Of a stretch of 64,000 nt of DNA, positions 16,924 to 25,405 are shown one piece after another. Numbering within the stretch: position 1 is the first letter of the stretch; each line of letters opens with the position of its first letter. Origin of the DNA: an uncultured Flammeovirgaceae bacterium. GTDB lineage: Bacteria; Bacteroidota; Bacteroidia; Cytophagales; Cyclobacteriaceae. Both the position numbers and the translations under genes were made by a program. The notes beneath the pieces were generated by a model. It was not told where the DNA came from, did not search any database, and worked only from the letters and a program-made list of their open reading frames with translations. Location: the NCBI GenBank assembly GCA_937883755.1, contig CAKZYA010000005.1, forward strand, positions 124,001-188,000, written 5' to 3'.

Positions 16924-19900
16924 TTACACTTTCATCAACTTTTCCTCTTCTTCCACTACCATCTGCTCTTTTGTAAACAGCTTGTACAAGATCGGGACAA
17001 TCAATAGCGTCAAAAAGGTAGAAGAAATCATTCCGCCGATAATGGTCCAACCCAACGGGGGCCACAGGTCGCCAGAAGAGAGCGTTAAGGGCAGAAGACC
17101 CAAAATAGTGGTAAGTGTAGTCAACACAATGGGTTTGAAGCGAGTTTCAGCGGCCTTTTTGATGGCACGAACCATTCGCATACCGGAGTCACGTAATTGG
17201 TTGGTATAGTCAATCAGGATGATGGAGGTATTAATTACAATACCGACCAAACTGGTGAAACCAACGAAGGCGAAAAAGGAGAACGTCCAACCCGTGACGA
17301 ATAGCGCCACGATGGAACCCGTAAAGGCCAGTGGAATTGCTGAGAATACAATCATGGGCTGACGGAAGGACTTGAATTGTAGTACCAGTACCGCAAAGAT
17401 CGCAATCAGAGCAATAAGTAGGCTCTGTCCGGTATTGCCGAAGGATTCCTGTTGGGCTTCGTACTCTCCGGCGGTGTAGTAGGAGTAGCCTTCGGGGAAA
17501 TCGTACTGATCCAACTCGTCCAGAATTTCCTGGGTTACCGCCATAATATTGTAGTCATCCAGCACATCCGCCGTAATGGTCACAGTACGGTCGGTGTTGT
17601 AGTGGTCAATCTGAGAATTGCTACGAGCGAAGGTTAGCTGGGCTACCTGATTCAACGGTACTTTGTCGCCAGTGATGTTGGTGGTGTAAATCTTATTAAA
17701 ATCGTCTAGTGTCAACTGCTGGTCGTAGGGCAGGCGAACTACAATATCAAACTGGTCACCGTTATCCATTGTCATTTCATCTACCGAAAGCCCGGTCAGG
17801 CTGGTACGTACTGCCAGGTCAATATCGTAGAGGGAAAGACCAATCAGCCCGGCTTTATCACGATTAATATCTACCTTAATGTCAGTCTTGTCAATCGCCA
17901 GCGGATTGTATGTGTTCACGGTTCCGGCAGTACGCTCAAAAATATCTTCTACATCGTTACCAATAGCTTTGATGGTTTCCAAATCTTTACCGATAATTTT
18001 GATCGCAATAGGGGCTTCTACGGGTACACCTTGCTTCAATTCTGATAAGGTGATACGGGCTTCAGAGTACTGGCTGAAGGTATCACGAAGCTGGTTCAAA
18101 GTAGCGTAAAAACGGTCTTCTTCGTAAGCATCCAGGTTCACGAGTACTTGAGCATAGTTTCGGGTGTAACTTTTACTGAACCGATTGTAGTAAATCTGCG
18201 GATTGCCATGTCCTACGTTAGTTGCATAACTAACTACTCCGGGAACAGTATCCACCACACTTTCTACGAAGCGGGCAGCGGCATCGGTTTTATCCAAGTT
18301 ACTACCCTTAGGCGTTTCAATATCTACTAAATAGAGCGGCTTATCGGCCGTAGGAAACAAACTTACTCCTACTAGCGGAAACAAAGCTACTCCGCCTACG
18401 AAAGTCAGTACTGCTACCACGAGTGTGATAGCTGGTTTACGTAAACCGAAGTTGAGCATTCGCCGGTAAGGACCTTCAATCGTTCGCTGAATAATTCGGT
18501 CGATCCGAGAAGGCTTCTGGCGGTTGCTGACTTTAAGCAAATATCGTGATAAGATAGGGGTAAACGTAATTGCCAGAATCAGCGAGGTGATCAAGGCAAA
18601 AATTACGATGAGTGGCATGGCTCGGAGAAACTCTCCCACACTATCATCCATAATAGCCAGTGGCATAAAGGAAAGTACAGTGGTTACGGTAGAACTTACG
18701 ACGGCAGTTCCTACTTCGGCTGTACCCTTAGCAGCCGCTTGTCGCAGTGAATAGCCTTCCTGTATAAAGCGGGTGATATTTTCTACTACCACAATGGCAT
18801 TATCTACCAGCAGACCCAGCGCAATGACCAGCCCTACAATAGAAATCTGGTGTAGTCCAAAGCCCGTACTATTTAAAACCCCAATAGAAATGATAATAGT
18901 AGTCGGAATGACTGTGATAATTACTGCGGCTGATCGTACTCCTAAGAAAATCAGTACAATAATACCGATTAGTGCCACGCCCTGCCCCAAGTTACCTACA
19001 AAGCCCTGAATGCGTTGAGCGACTGATGGCCCCTGGATAAAAGCGTACTGCAAGTTTAGCTCATTAGGCAGTTGGGCTTGAAAGTTAGCGATGGTGGCAT
19101 TCATGTTATCAGTTAACTCCAGAATGTTTACTTCTTCTTTTTGGGTAACCGAGAGAAATAAGGCTTTCTCACCATTAAAGCGAGCGTAGTATTGTTGATC
19201 CTCGTAGTCAAGGTGAATGTTGGCAATGTCGCGCAGGTAAACCAATTTTCCATCTCCTGAAGCAATAGCCGTACTTTCTAATTCTTCTATGGTTTTATAG
19301 CCACCGCTGGTTTTCACCGTAAAAGAACGTCCCCCTGATTTCACATTTCCGCCGGGCACATTGGCATTATTACCCTGCAACGTGTTGATGACTTGGCTAA
19401 GAGCTACATTCTGATTCGCCATTTTCTCAAAGTCCAACGATACGCGCACTTCCTGCTCGGGATAGGCCAGCACATCTACAGTACGCACGCCATTTACCTT
19501 TTTTAGCGTTTTCTCTAGCTCCTCAGCGTAGTCTTGCATCCGTCGATAAGACGCGGTTTCGGACGTGAGAGCTAACTGAAGAATTGATACTTCTTTGGGA
19601 GTAGAGTGGATGACCTCTATTTGAAAAATATCGGCGGGAAGGGTAGGCTTGATACCGTTGATTTCCGCTACCACTTCATCATACTGCTCATCAGGATCAA
19701 CGCCCCAGAGCCCCTCTACCTGAATGAAAGCCAAGCCTTCGTCAATGGTAGTATTGATTTGTTTGATGTCTTCTAGTTCGTCAATCACTTCTTCAATCGG
19801 ATCGACCACTAGTTCTTCCATATCTTTAGGACCCGTGCCTGGGTATACAATGGCAATGGTGTAAAATGGCCCGTTCATAAATGGGTCTTCCGACCGCTTC

Positions 19901-19995
19901 ATGGTAAGATAGGAGGTGAGCCCGTAGAGTGAAGCTAATGCCACTATAATCAGTACAAACTGGTAATTTTTAATAGCTATACTAGGAAGTTTCAT
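16924..19995 (-). CDS. RND efflux transporter, inner-membrane permease
   Basis: A 1023-residue proton-driven pump subunit of the HAE/AcrB kind, with two pseudo-repeats of one span, a periplasmic loop and five more spans. It is the energy-coupled part of a tripartite exporter with the adaptor and TolC-like genes upstream in the same operon. The TM4 motif GLLVDNAIVVVENI has Asp-Asn where AcrB has Asp407-Asp408, and the TM10 region GIVINTSIILIDY has Asn where AcrB has Lys940. The proton relay therefore differs from AcrB, as in several divergent RND subfamilies. The start MKLPSIAIKNYQ is standard. Drug, bile or lipid export is possible; the substrate is not determined. Confidence 0.92.
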   Translation of the reverse strand: MKLPSIAIKNYQFVLIIVALASLYGLTSYLTMKRSEDPFMNGPFYTIAIVYPGTGPKDMEELVVDPIEEVIDELEDIKQINTTIDEGLAFIQVEGLWGVDPDEQYDEVVAEINGIKPTLPADIFQIEVIHSTPKEVSILQLALTSETASYRRMQDYAEELEKTLKKVNGVRTVDVLAYPEQEVRVSLDFEKMANQNVALSQVINTLQGNNANVPGGNVKSGGRSFTVKTSGGYKTIEELESTAIASGDGKLVYLRDIANIHLDYEDQQYYARFNGEKALFLSVTQKEEVNILELTDNMNATIANFQAQLPNELNLQYAFIQGPSVAQRIQGFVGNLGQGVALIGIIVLIFLGVRSAAVIITVIPTTIIISIGVLNSTGFGLHQISIVGLVIALGLLVDNAIVVVENITRFIQEGYSLRQAAAKGTAEVGTAVVSSTVTTVLSFMPLAIMDDSVGEFLRAMPLIVIFALITSLILAITFTPILSRYLLKVSNRQKPSRIDRIIQRTIEGPYRRMLNFGLRKPAITLVVAVLTFVGGVALFPLVGVSLFPTADKPLYLVDIETPKGSNLDKTDAAARFVESVVDTVPGVVSYATNVGHGNPQIYYNRFSKSYTRNYAQVLVNLDAYEEDRFYATLNQLRDTFSQYSEARITLSELKQGVPVEAPIAIKIIGKDLETIKAIGNDVEDIFERTAGTVNTYNPLAIDKTDIKVDINRDKAGLIGLSLYDIDLAVRTSLTGLSVDEMTMDNGDQFDIVVRLPYDQQLTLDDFNKIYTTNITGDKVPLNQVAQLTFARSNSQIDHYNTDRTVTITADVLDDYNIMAVTQEILDELDQYDFPEGYSYYTAGEYEAQQESFGNTGQSLLIALIAIFAVLVLQFKSFRQPMIVFSAIPLAFTGSIVALFVTGWTFSFFAFVGFTSLVGIVINTSIILIDYTNQLRDSGMRMVRAIKKAAETRFKPIVLTTLTTILGLLPLTLSSGDLWPPLGWTIIGGMISSTFLTLLIVPILYKLFTKEQMVVEEEEKLMKV

Positions 19996-20018
19996 GGGTG
20001 CTTGGGTTTGAATATTAG

Positions 20019-20103
20019 CTTATAGTCCACGGTCGACAGACCACAAACTACTTCTTCAGTAATATTTATTTCTGTGGACTATTGACGGTGGACTGTGGAC
20101 TAG
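20019..20103. repeat. Heptamer repeat, GTCCAC/GTGGAC family
   Basis: The plus strand reads as period-7 units: CACGGTC GACAGAC near 20028, and TGTGGAC TATTGAC then GGTGGAC TGTGGAC from 20073. The two arms are inverted relative to each other around an AT-rich centre. The 3' end of the adaptor gene lies inside the second arm, so that protein's last dozen residues and its stop are repeat-encoded. Confidence 0.65.
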
Positions 20104-21142
20104 AAATCAACATGCCATCCTGCAAATAAGCTACGCCGGAAGTGACAACACTCAGAGGGACATCATTACTAGCAATTGCTGTGAAATAGTCATTACCAAT
20201 GTACAAGGGAGTGATTTTCATCTTTTGGGCTCGCGATTGTTCACTGGCTACGAAAATAGAAGCTTCTTGGGCATCGGCTTCTACCAGGGCATCCATCGGA
20301 ATTTTGTAGTAATGTTCTTGAGGGGTGATAAAAATTTCTACTTTTCCGATAAACCCGTTTTTTAGAGTGTACTCCTGATCCTCAACGGTTAGCTCCAGTT
20401 CAAACACTCCGGTACGATCATCAGCACTCTCGGCTATCTCGGAAACGTAGGCGGAGAACGTTGCATCAGGGTAAGCATCAAACTGTACCTGAGCCGAGTC
20501 TTGTAGTTGCACCCGTATAATGTTACGATCAGAAACTCCGATGCGGATAATCTGAGCACTTTGCGCCGAAGCGAATTCAAAGATCGTATTACCAGGCTCT
20601 ACTAATTCGCTAACTTCTGCCTTACGCTTGAGAATTTTACCTGGCTGCGGAGCGTAAATCACGGAGTGTTGCTGGTTGAACTTGGCAACCTGCAAGTTGG
20701 CTTGAGCTACTTCTAAAGCAGTTTTTGCATCCTGTCTTTGTTCTAGGGTAGCCACTGAGTCTTGAAATAAATTATCTGTCCGGTCAAAGTCTCGTTGGGC
20801 TTTATACATAGCTGCCTCGGCTTGAACAACGGAGGCGTTAATTTCGGCCAAGTTCAGTTTTGCTAACATCTGCCCTTTCCTTACTCGTTGTCCCTCTTCA
20901 GCGTAAATAGCAGCGACAATTCCTCCCGTTTTAAACGAGAGATCCATCTCCGCTTTAGAAGCTAAGATTCCGCTAGAAGCTAACGTCAGCGGGGCTTGAC
21001 TAGGACGAACCGTTTCTATGGTCACCGTTCGGGCAATTTCTGGTTCAGAAGAGGCACTCTGTTCGGCCTGACTAGAAGTACACGCACTGTACAGTCCGGC
21101 AGAAAAAATGAATACGATAAGAGGAAGAAATATGGTTTTCAT
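20066..21142 (-). CDS. RND efflux periplasmic adaptor lipoprotein
   Basis: The membrane-fusion subunit that bridges the pump and the outer-membrane channel. The lipobox LYSAC places the lipidated Cys at residue 21. The lipoyl/barrel-sandwich half GIVAAIYAEEGQRVRKGQML (about residue 75) is followed by a helical hairpin (AEAAMYKAQRDFDRTDNLFQ) and its partner lipoyl half VIYAPQPGKILKRKAEVSE (about 165). Beta-barrel and membrane-proximal domains follow. The final residues (about SPQSTVNSPQK) are coded by a heptamer repeat and look like a recent extension. It lies between the TolC-like and pump genes with short gaps. Confidence 0.9.
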   Translation of the reverse strand: MKTIFLPLIVFIFSAGLYSACTSSQAEQSASSEPEIARTVTIETVRPSQAPLTLASSGILASKAEMDLSFKTGGIVAAIYAEEGQRVRKGQMLAKLNLAEINASVVQAEAAMYKAQRDFDRTDNLFQDSVATLEQRQDAKTALEVAQANLQVAKFNQQHSVIYAPQPGKILKRKAEVSELVEPGNTIFEFASAQSAQIIRIGVSDRNIIRVQLQDSAQVQFDAYPDATFSAYVSEIAESADDRTGVFELELTVEDQEYTLKNGFIGKVEIFITPQEHYYKIPMDALVEADAQEASIFVASEQSRAQKMKITPLYIGNDYFTAIASNDVPLSVVTSGVAYLQDGMLISSPQSTVNSPQK

Positions 21143-21252
21143 AATTAATGATTAATGAGTGATGAATAGTGATTGATGACTGATGAATAATGAGTGGTAA
21201 TTGGTGATAATGAATGACGATTGATTTCATTCATCATTACTCATTATTCATT
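21143..21252. repeat. Heptamer repeat, TRATGAN family, with inverted arm
   Basis: The sequence after 21146 reads in units of seven: TAATGAT TAATGAG, TGATGAA TAGTGAT, TGATGAC TGATGAA, TAATGAG, with one six-base unit later. From about 21224 the orientation inverts (ATTCATC ATTACTC, then ATTATTC). The arms ATGAATAATGAGT and ACTCATTATTCAT could pair. The TolC-like gene stops within the inverted arm. Confidence 0.7.
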
Positions 21253-22613
21253 GCGACACCGAGGCTGCTCTCTAGCAAGGCTGATTTTTTTAGATAGTCA
21301 AATTGGGCTACTGTGGTTTGAATTTGAGATCGGGTTAAAGTGCTCTGAGCATCTAGCAGCTCGAGCAAAGTAGCTTGTTGCTGCTGATACTTTTTGCTTA
21401 CCACGGTGAAGTTTTGTTGGGCACTTGTTGCCCCTTTCTGGGCGGCTTGCCACGCACGGTAAGCCGCTTGTAACTGCTGCTGGTTATCATTTACCTCAAG
21501 TTGGATTTGCTGCTCTAATGCAGAGATTTGCTTTTCTAACTGTTCTCCTTGCAACGCGAAGCGTTGGCGACGGGCTTTATTCTGGAATCCAGTAAACAAA
21601 TCCCATTTCAGCGAAAAAGCGGCTAGCCAGTAATCCTGGTCGCTATTGAAATTATAACCGAAGCCTTGGTAACCCGCATCAAATACCGCTGCCACTGTGG
21701 GCAGACGGCGGTGCTGGTACATCTTATAGGCTTCCTGGCTAGCCTGTTGGGCACTCTTCACCTGCTGTAATTCCTGGCGGTTGATCAATGCCCGCTGGGC
21801 TTGGATGCTATCACTGGTTAGTTCAATAGTAGTAGGTTGGCTAACCTCTTCAATCTCTATGGGAGTAGTAAGGGGGCGGTTAAGCAGAAAGTTGAAGTAA
21901 TTGCGGGTAGCTAGTACGCTGCGTTGAGCTTCGGCTTGCTGCTGAGCCAATTGACTTAGCTCAAACTCTGAACGATAAACAACCTCTTTGGTAGCCTTCT
22001 GGTTTTTTACTAGCACCTGGTTGACTCGTAGTACTTCTTGTAGCACTATTTCGGTTTGTTGCAACGTAGCAAATACCTGTTCACTTTGGTGATAGTTGTA
22101 ATAAGCTACTTTAATATCTTTTACTAGCTGATTTTTAAACGCTAACCGCTGAGCCTCCTGAGCTGCCAGTTCATTTTCTCGGATATTCAGGTTGTGCTGT
22201 AAGTCGGTGTTAAATAGCGGTTGGATAACCCGCACTTTAGTATCGTGGAAATTATTAGGCAGGAATTGCTCATTAACATTCTCTAGTTCAGTAGGAAAGT
22301 CGGAGCTTCCAGTAAGCTGATTTAGGGTATTGTACACCGGATTGAGTAAATCGCCTACTGGAAATGCAATGGCGCGACCGCCACCCGCTAGCGTATAATC
22401 CGATTGAAGCGAAATAGCTGGAAAAAACTGCCCTCGGGCTTCTTGAATAGCTGTCCATCGCTGATCTACGCTTAGGTTTTCCTGAATCAACTGTAAGTTG
22501 TTTTTCAGACCTTCGGCAACGTAATTGTTTAGTATTGAAGACTGATTGTACGACTGAGAGTAACCGATGCTAACGGAAAAAATGAGTGCGATTAATAGTC
22601 TAAACTTGATCAT
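21237..22613 (-). CDS. TolC-like outer-membrane efflux protein
   Basis: Outer-membrane channel subunit of the RND exporter. A signal peptide (cleavage after GYSQ, about residue 19) is followed by two repeats of the long helical-hairpin plus beta-strand unit of the OEP family; segments such as AIQEARGQFFPAISLQSDYT and YKMYQHRRLPTVAAVFDAGY begin the strand regions. The length of 458 is typical. The gene is first of the operon in transcription order (TolC, adaptor, pump). A TetR operator lies 22 bases before its ATG. The last residues MNNE and the stop come from an adjacent heptamer repeat. Confidence 0.9.
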   Translation of the reverse strand: MIKFRLLIALIFSVSIGYSQSYNQSSILNNYVAEGLKNNLQLIQENLSVDQRWTAIQEARGQFFPAISLQSDYTLAGGGRAIAFPVGDLLNPVYNTLNQLTGSSDFPTELENVNEQFLPNNFHDTKVRVIQPLFNTDLQHNLNIRENELAAQEAQRLAFKNQLVKDIKVAYYNYHQSEQVFATLQQTEIVLQEVLRVNQVLVKNQKATKEVVYRSEFELSQLAQQQAEAQRSVLATRNYFNFLLNRPLTTPIEIEEVSQPTTIELTSDSIQAQRALINRQELQQVKSAQQASQEAYKMYQHRRLPTVAAVFDAGYQGFGYNFNSDQDYWLAAFSLKWDLFTGFQNKARRQRFALQGEQLEKQISALEQQIQLEVNDNQQQLQAAYRAWQAAQKGATSAQQNFTVVSKKYQQQQATLLELLDAQSTLTRSQIQTTVAQFDYLKKSALLESSLGVAMNNE

Positions 22614-22634
22614 AATATATGCTGATTAAATGAA

Positions 22635-22647
22635 TGACTGTTAGTCA
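22635..22647. promoter_or_regulatory. TetR operator copy 1
   Basis: TGACTGTTAGTCA, a perfect 5-3-5 palindrome just upstream of the TolC-like start codon. It has the same arms and the same flanking GT as the other two copies. It is probably the site through which the TetR protein represses the efflux operon. Confidence 0.7.
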
Positions 22648-22879
22648 GTAGAATTCAAAATTTTTTAGTGGAAGTGCGTTTTGATGCTATTCTTAGTACT
22701 AAATACAGCCTTTATTAGTGGTGTAGCTTGAGATTTAGGGTGAACCGACTGTAAAGTAGGGTCAACCGTCAGATTAAAATGTTGATTTGATTGCATAGCT
22801 ATTGAGTCTTTTTGTTTGAGTCGTCTGACGATCTTTTATATTGTGCTGCCATTAATATTTTTGACTAAAACTTAATATA

Positions 22880-22892
22880 TGACTATAAGTCA
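22880..22892. promoter_or_regulatory. TetR operator copy 2
   Basis: TGACTATAAGTCA, a perfect palindrome 19 bases past the TetR gene stop and about 270 bases upstream of the TolC-like gene. It may be a second or distal repression site for the efflux promoter. Confidence 0.65.
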
Positions 22893-22910
22893 GTATAGGA
22901 TAAAAATTTT

Positions 22911-23543
22911 TTAGCAAGTTAGGGAGTAGCGAAGTGTTACGTAGAATGACTCCATTAGTGATTCACGAGTAACCTCAAACACATCGGCAATCATGCACTC
23001 CTTAGAAATTAGTATTTGAATAACTCCCAACGCTTGCCCCCACACTAAGAGAGCCTGACGAACCGGGTCAACATCGGAACGGATTGATCCATCCTCTACT
23101 CCCTGGGCAATCAAATCTCTCAGTAGTTGCAAGGCGCCTTCACTTCGCTCAAAAGATTGATGGCGCTCTTCCATTTCTTCCCGAGTAATCGTGGTTGTAT
23201 CCATAAAGTGAAGCGCATCAAAGTAAGGACGTTGCTCTTCGTAAAAGCGAAAATACCCTTGAGTCATTCCTATAATCTTTTCTAGGCCGTTCATCTCTTC
23301 GTGTACGGTCTCCAGAGCCATCTTGCGTAAGATCGCATTACCGCGCATCGCAATAGCGAAGTATAATTCTTCTTTGGTTTTGTAGTAGAGATATAGTGTT
23401 CCCTTGCTAAGCTCAGCCGCATCGGCAATCTCATCCATTGTAGCTCCCTCGTAGCCTTTAGAGAAAATCACTTCTTCGGCCGCATCTACAATATCCTGCG
23501 CCCGCTGTTCCCGTTCCCGTTGTCTTCGTTCTGCAATTCCCAT
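22911..23543 (-). CDS. TetR/AcrR family repressor of the efflux operon
   Basis: A 210-residue regulator. The N-terminal TetR helix-turn-helix is unmistakable: IVDAAEEVIFSKGYEGATMD, EIADAAELSKGTLYLYYKTK, then EELYFAIAMRG (about residues 17-68). The C-terminal helical ligand and dimer domain is variable, as usual. It lies upstream of, and in the same direction as, the tripartite efflux genes. A palindrome occurring three times around the two transcription units, including eight bases before its own ATG, suggests it represses both itself and the pump until a ligand binds. Confidence 0.93.
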   Translation of the reverse strand: MGIAERRQREREQRAQDIVDAAEEVIFSKGYEGATMDEIADAAELSKGTLYLYYKTKEELYFAIAMRGNAILRKMALETVHEEMNGLEKIIGMTQGYFRFYEEQRPYFDALHFMDTTTITREEMEERHQSFERSEGALQLLRDLIAQGVEDGSIRSDVDPVRQALLVWGQALGVIQILISKECMIADVFEVTRESLMESFYVTLRYSLTC

Positions 23544-23551
23544 ATATTTAC

Positions 23552-23564
23552 TGACTATGAGTCA
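23552..23564. promoter_or_regulatory. TetR operator copy 3 (autoregulation)
   Basis: TGACTATGAGTCA, a perfect palindrome eight bases upstream of the TetR start codon. Its position over the expected transcription start implies autorepression. A fourth, imperfect copy (TGTCTGATAGTCA, 23743-23755) lies further upstream. Confidence 0.7.
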
Positions 23565-23776
23565 TTTTATTTATCTAAGTTAATTCTTTATACTGATTTT
23601 GCAAAACAGGGTTACATAACTGAGATAAAAAGTAATTAGAATATCAGAATAAAGGAGTTTTTTTACTGTAGAGTAGTACTGCTTTCTGTAGGCTGTTATA
23701 AGTGATAACATGAGATCAAGATAATGATAGATTGATTGTAAGTGTCTGATAGTCAGTAATATAAATGATTGGTAAG

Positions 23777-25174
23777 TTATTTTACCCGATTAGCTTGCAA
23801 GCTGGCTATTTTATCGTCTAACATTTGTCGGTATATCGCTATTCTTTTTCTTTGGGATGGATCATTAATCAGGTTAACTAATTCTAGTGGATCTTCAGCG
23901 AGGTTATATAATTCTTCGGTTTCTGGGTGATCAATGTATCGGAAATACTTCCATTGTTCAGTCCGAATGCCTTCGCTTTTAGGAATGTAGGGTAGCTCGT
24001 ACAGATGCTCGCACAAAAATTCCGTGCGCCAATCCTCTGTATCACCCTGAGTAAAGGGTTTCAGGCTTTTGCCCTGCACCTCTTCGGGAATGATGATTCC
24101 AGCATAATCCAGCACCGTGGGAGCCACATCAATATTGAGGGCTATTTGCTCCAACGAACGGCCTGAAGAAATTTGGGGATCATACACCATCAGGGGAACC
24201 CGCAGAGAGTTTTCGTACATCAGCCATTTTCCTGCCTGGTTTCGTTCGCCTAAAAAGTAACCATTATCCCCCAAGAAGATAATAATCGTATTATCGGCCA
24301 GATCATTCGCAGTCAGCATATCTCTGAGTCGTCCTACATTATCGTCAATAGTAGAAATCAATCGGTAGTACCCTTTTACCATTTGCTGATACTTTTCAGG
24401 AGTATCGTACCGCCACTTGTACCGGATGTTTCCCAGGTACATGGAGTCTTGCAAAAAGTCAGGAAGTTGAGCGAATAACTTTTCATCATGTAATTGCCCT
24501 TGGGGGATCTCAATATCTTGGTAGAGATAATCGTTACGTTTGGGCCAAAAGTACTGCTGGGGATGCTGGTCATCGGCGTGAGCTGCATTGTAGCTAATGG
24601 ATAGACAAAACGGCTGCCCATCGGGAGTATTCTTGATGAAATCAATTGCCTTGTCAGTAGTTAAATCGGTCAGGTGAACATGGTCTTTCCACCCATCACC
24701 CTCTAATCTAAAATAACCACCAGTGCCCGTACTATAGAATTCATCAAAAACGATGGTATCCAACTTATTCTCGAATTGCATACCAAACTTACCAAATAGT
24801 CCGGTACGGTAGCCAGCATCCTGTAATAGCTTAGGATACGATATTTCTACGAACTCTTTCTGCAAAGGCGGAGTACGAAAGGTAAATTGGTGAGTGCGTT
24901 CGTAGAGTCCGGTGACGATACTGGCTCGGCTAGCTGCACAGATAGGGGTAGTAACGAACGCATTCTTAAAATACAAGCTCTTTTCAGCCAATGCATCTAG
25001 GTTTGGAGTGTGGATAATATCATTACCAGCGTAGCCCAGTGCGTCCCATCGCTGGTCATCGGTTAAGATGACAATGATATTAGGGCGATTAACTTCCTGA
25101 GCCTTCAGATGCATCCAGCAAAGCATACTGCTGGCAAATAATATTAAGCGAATAGTGATTGTAGAAAACGTCAT
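23777..25174 (-). CDS. Secreted sulfatase of the arylsulfatase type
   Basis: Hydrolyses sulfate esters, probably of algal or animal polysaccharides, outside the cytoplasm. Residues 1-26 form a signal peptide (cleavage near LKAQ). Metal ligands Asp39-Asp40 sit in VILTDDQRWDALGY. The active-site motif is Cys79-A-A-S-Arg83, the CxA/PxR pattern in which Cys becomes formylglycine. Later signatures GDNGYFLGE and GKWLMYENSLRVPLMV fit the S1 family. Length is normal. No maturase or other carbohydrate gene is adjacent, so the substrate is unknown; an iduronate- or heparan-type sulfatase is equally possible. Confidence 0.88.
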   Translation of the reverse strand: MTFSTITIRLILFASSMLCWMHLKAQEVNRPNIIVILTDDQRWDALGYAGNDIIHTPNLDALAEKSLYFKNAFVTTPICAASRASIVTGLYERTHQFTFRTPPLQKEFVEISYPKLLQDAGYRTGLFGKFGMQFENKLDTIVFDEFYSTGTGGYFRLEGDGWKDHVHLTDLTTDKAIDFIKNTPDGQPFCLSISYNAAHADDQHPQQYFWPKRNDYLYQDIEIPQGQLHDEKLFAQLPDFLQDSMYLGNIRYKWRYDTPEKYQQMVKGYYRLISTIDDNVGRLRDMLTANDLADNTIIIFLGDNGYFLGERNQAGKWLMYENSLRVPLMVYDPQISSGRSLEQIALNIDVAPTVLDYAGIIIPEEVQGKSLKPFTQGDTEDWRTEFLCEHLYELPYIPKSEGIRTEQWKYFRYIDHPETEELYNLAEDPLELVNLINDPSQRKRIAIYRQMLDDKIASLQANRVK

Positions 25175-25184
25175 TTTTAGGTTA

Positions 25185-25261
25185 GCATGATAATTAGTGA
25201 ATAATGATAGATCATCAATAAATGGAATAGAGAAGTATTATTCATCAGTCATTACAGCGAT
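25185..25261. repeat. Heptamer repeat, TRATGAN family
   Basis: The left arm reads ATGATAA TTAGTGA then ATAATGA TAGATCA in steps of seven. After an irregular centre, the right arm has the inverse type (TATTATT CATCAGT, then CATTACA). It lies between the divergent sulfatase and antiporter genes and may form a hairpin. Confidence 0.55.
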
Positions 25262-25405
25262 ATAAACTACCATAGGACGCTAATTTACAGGTTTAATGCA
25301 GAGTTCGGTAAAACTTTTCCGGTCAGACGATCAAACAGGTTTAAACATCAGGATAAAATATTATTTTAGCTCAAATCACTAAGATCAATCCCCTAATTCT
25401 AAGGC

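Larger units (their letters stand above)
22614..22910. promoter_or_regulatory. Control region of the efflux operon
   Basis: The 297 bases between the TetR gene and the TolC-like gene hold two perfect TGACT-N3-AGTCA palindromes, at 22635-22647 and 22880-22892. A 43-codon minus-strand frame (22665-22796) is also present but shows no family features. No exact -7 box was found. Confidence 0.55.

Noticed and set aside
21143-21252. CRISPR-like array
   Set aside because: The units are seven bases, degenerate and contiguous without spacers. No cas gene is near.
22665-22796. A 43-codon minus-strand frame between the TetR and TolC-like genes
   Set aside because: It lies in the operator region, has no signal, span or family motif, and no tight link to its neighbours. 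A chance frame is more likely.
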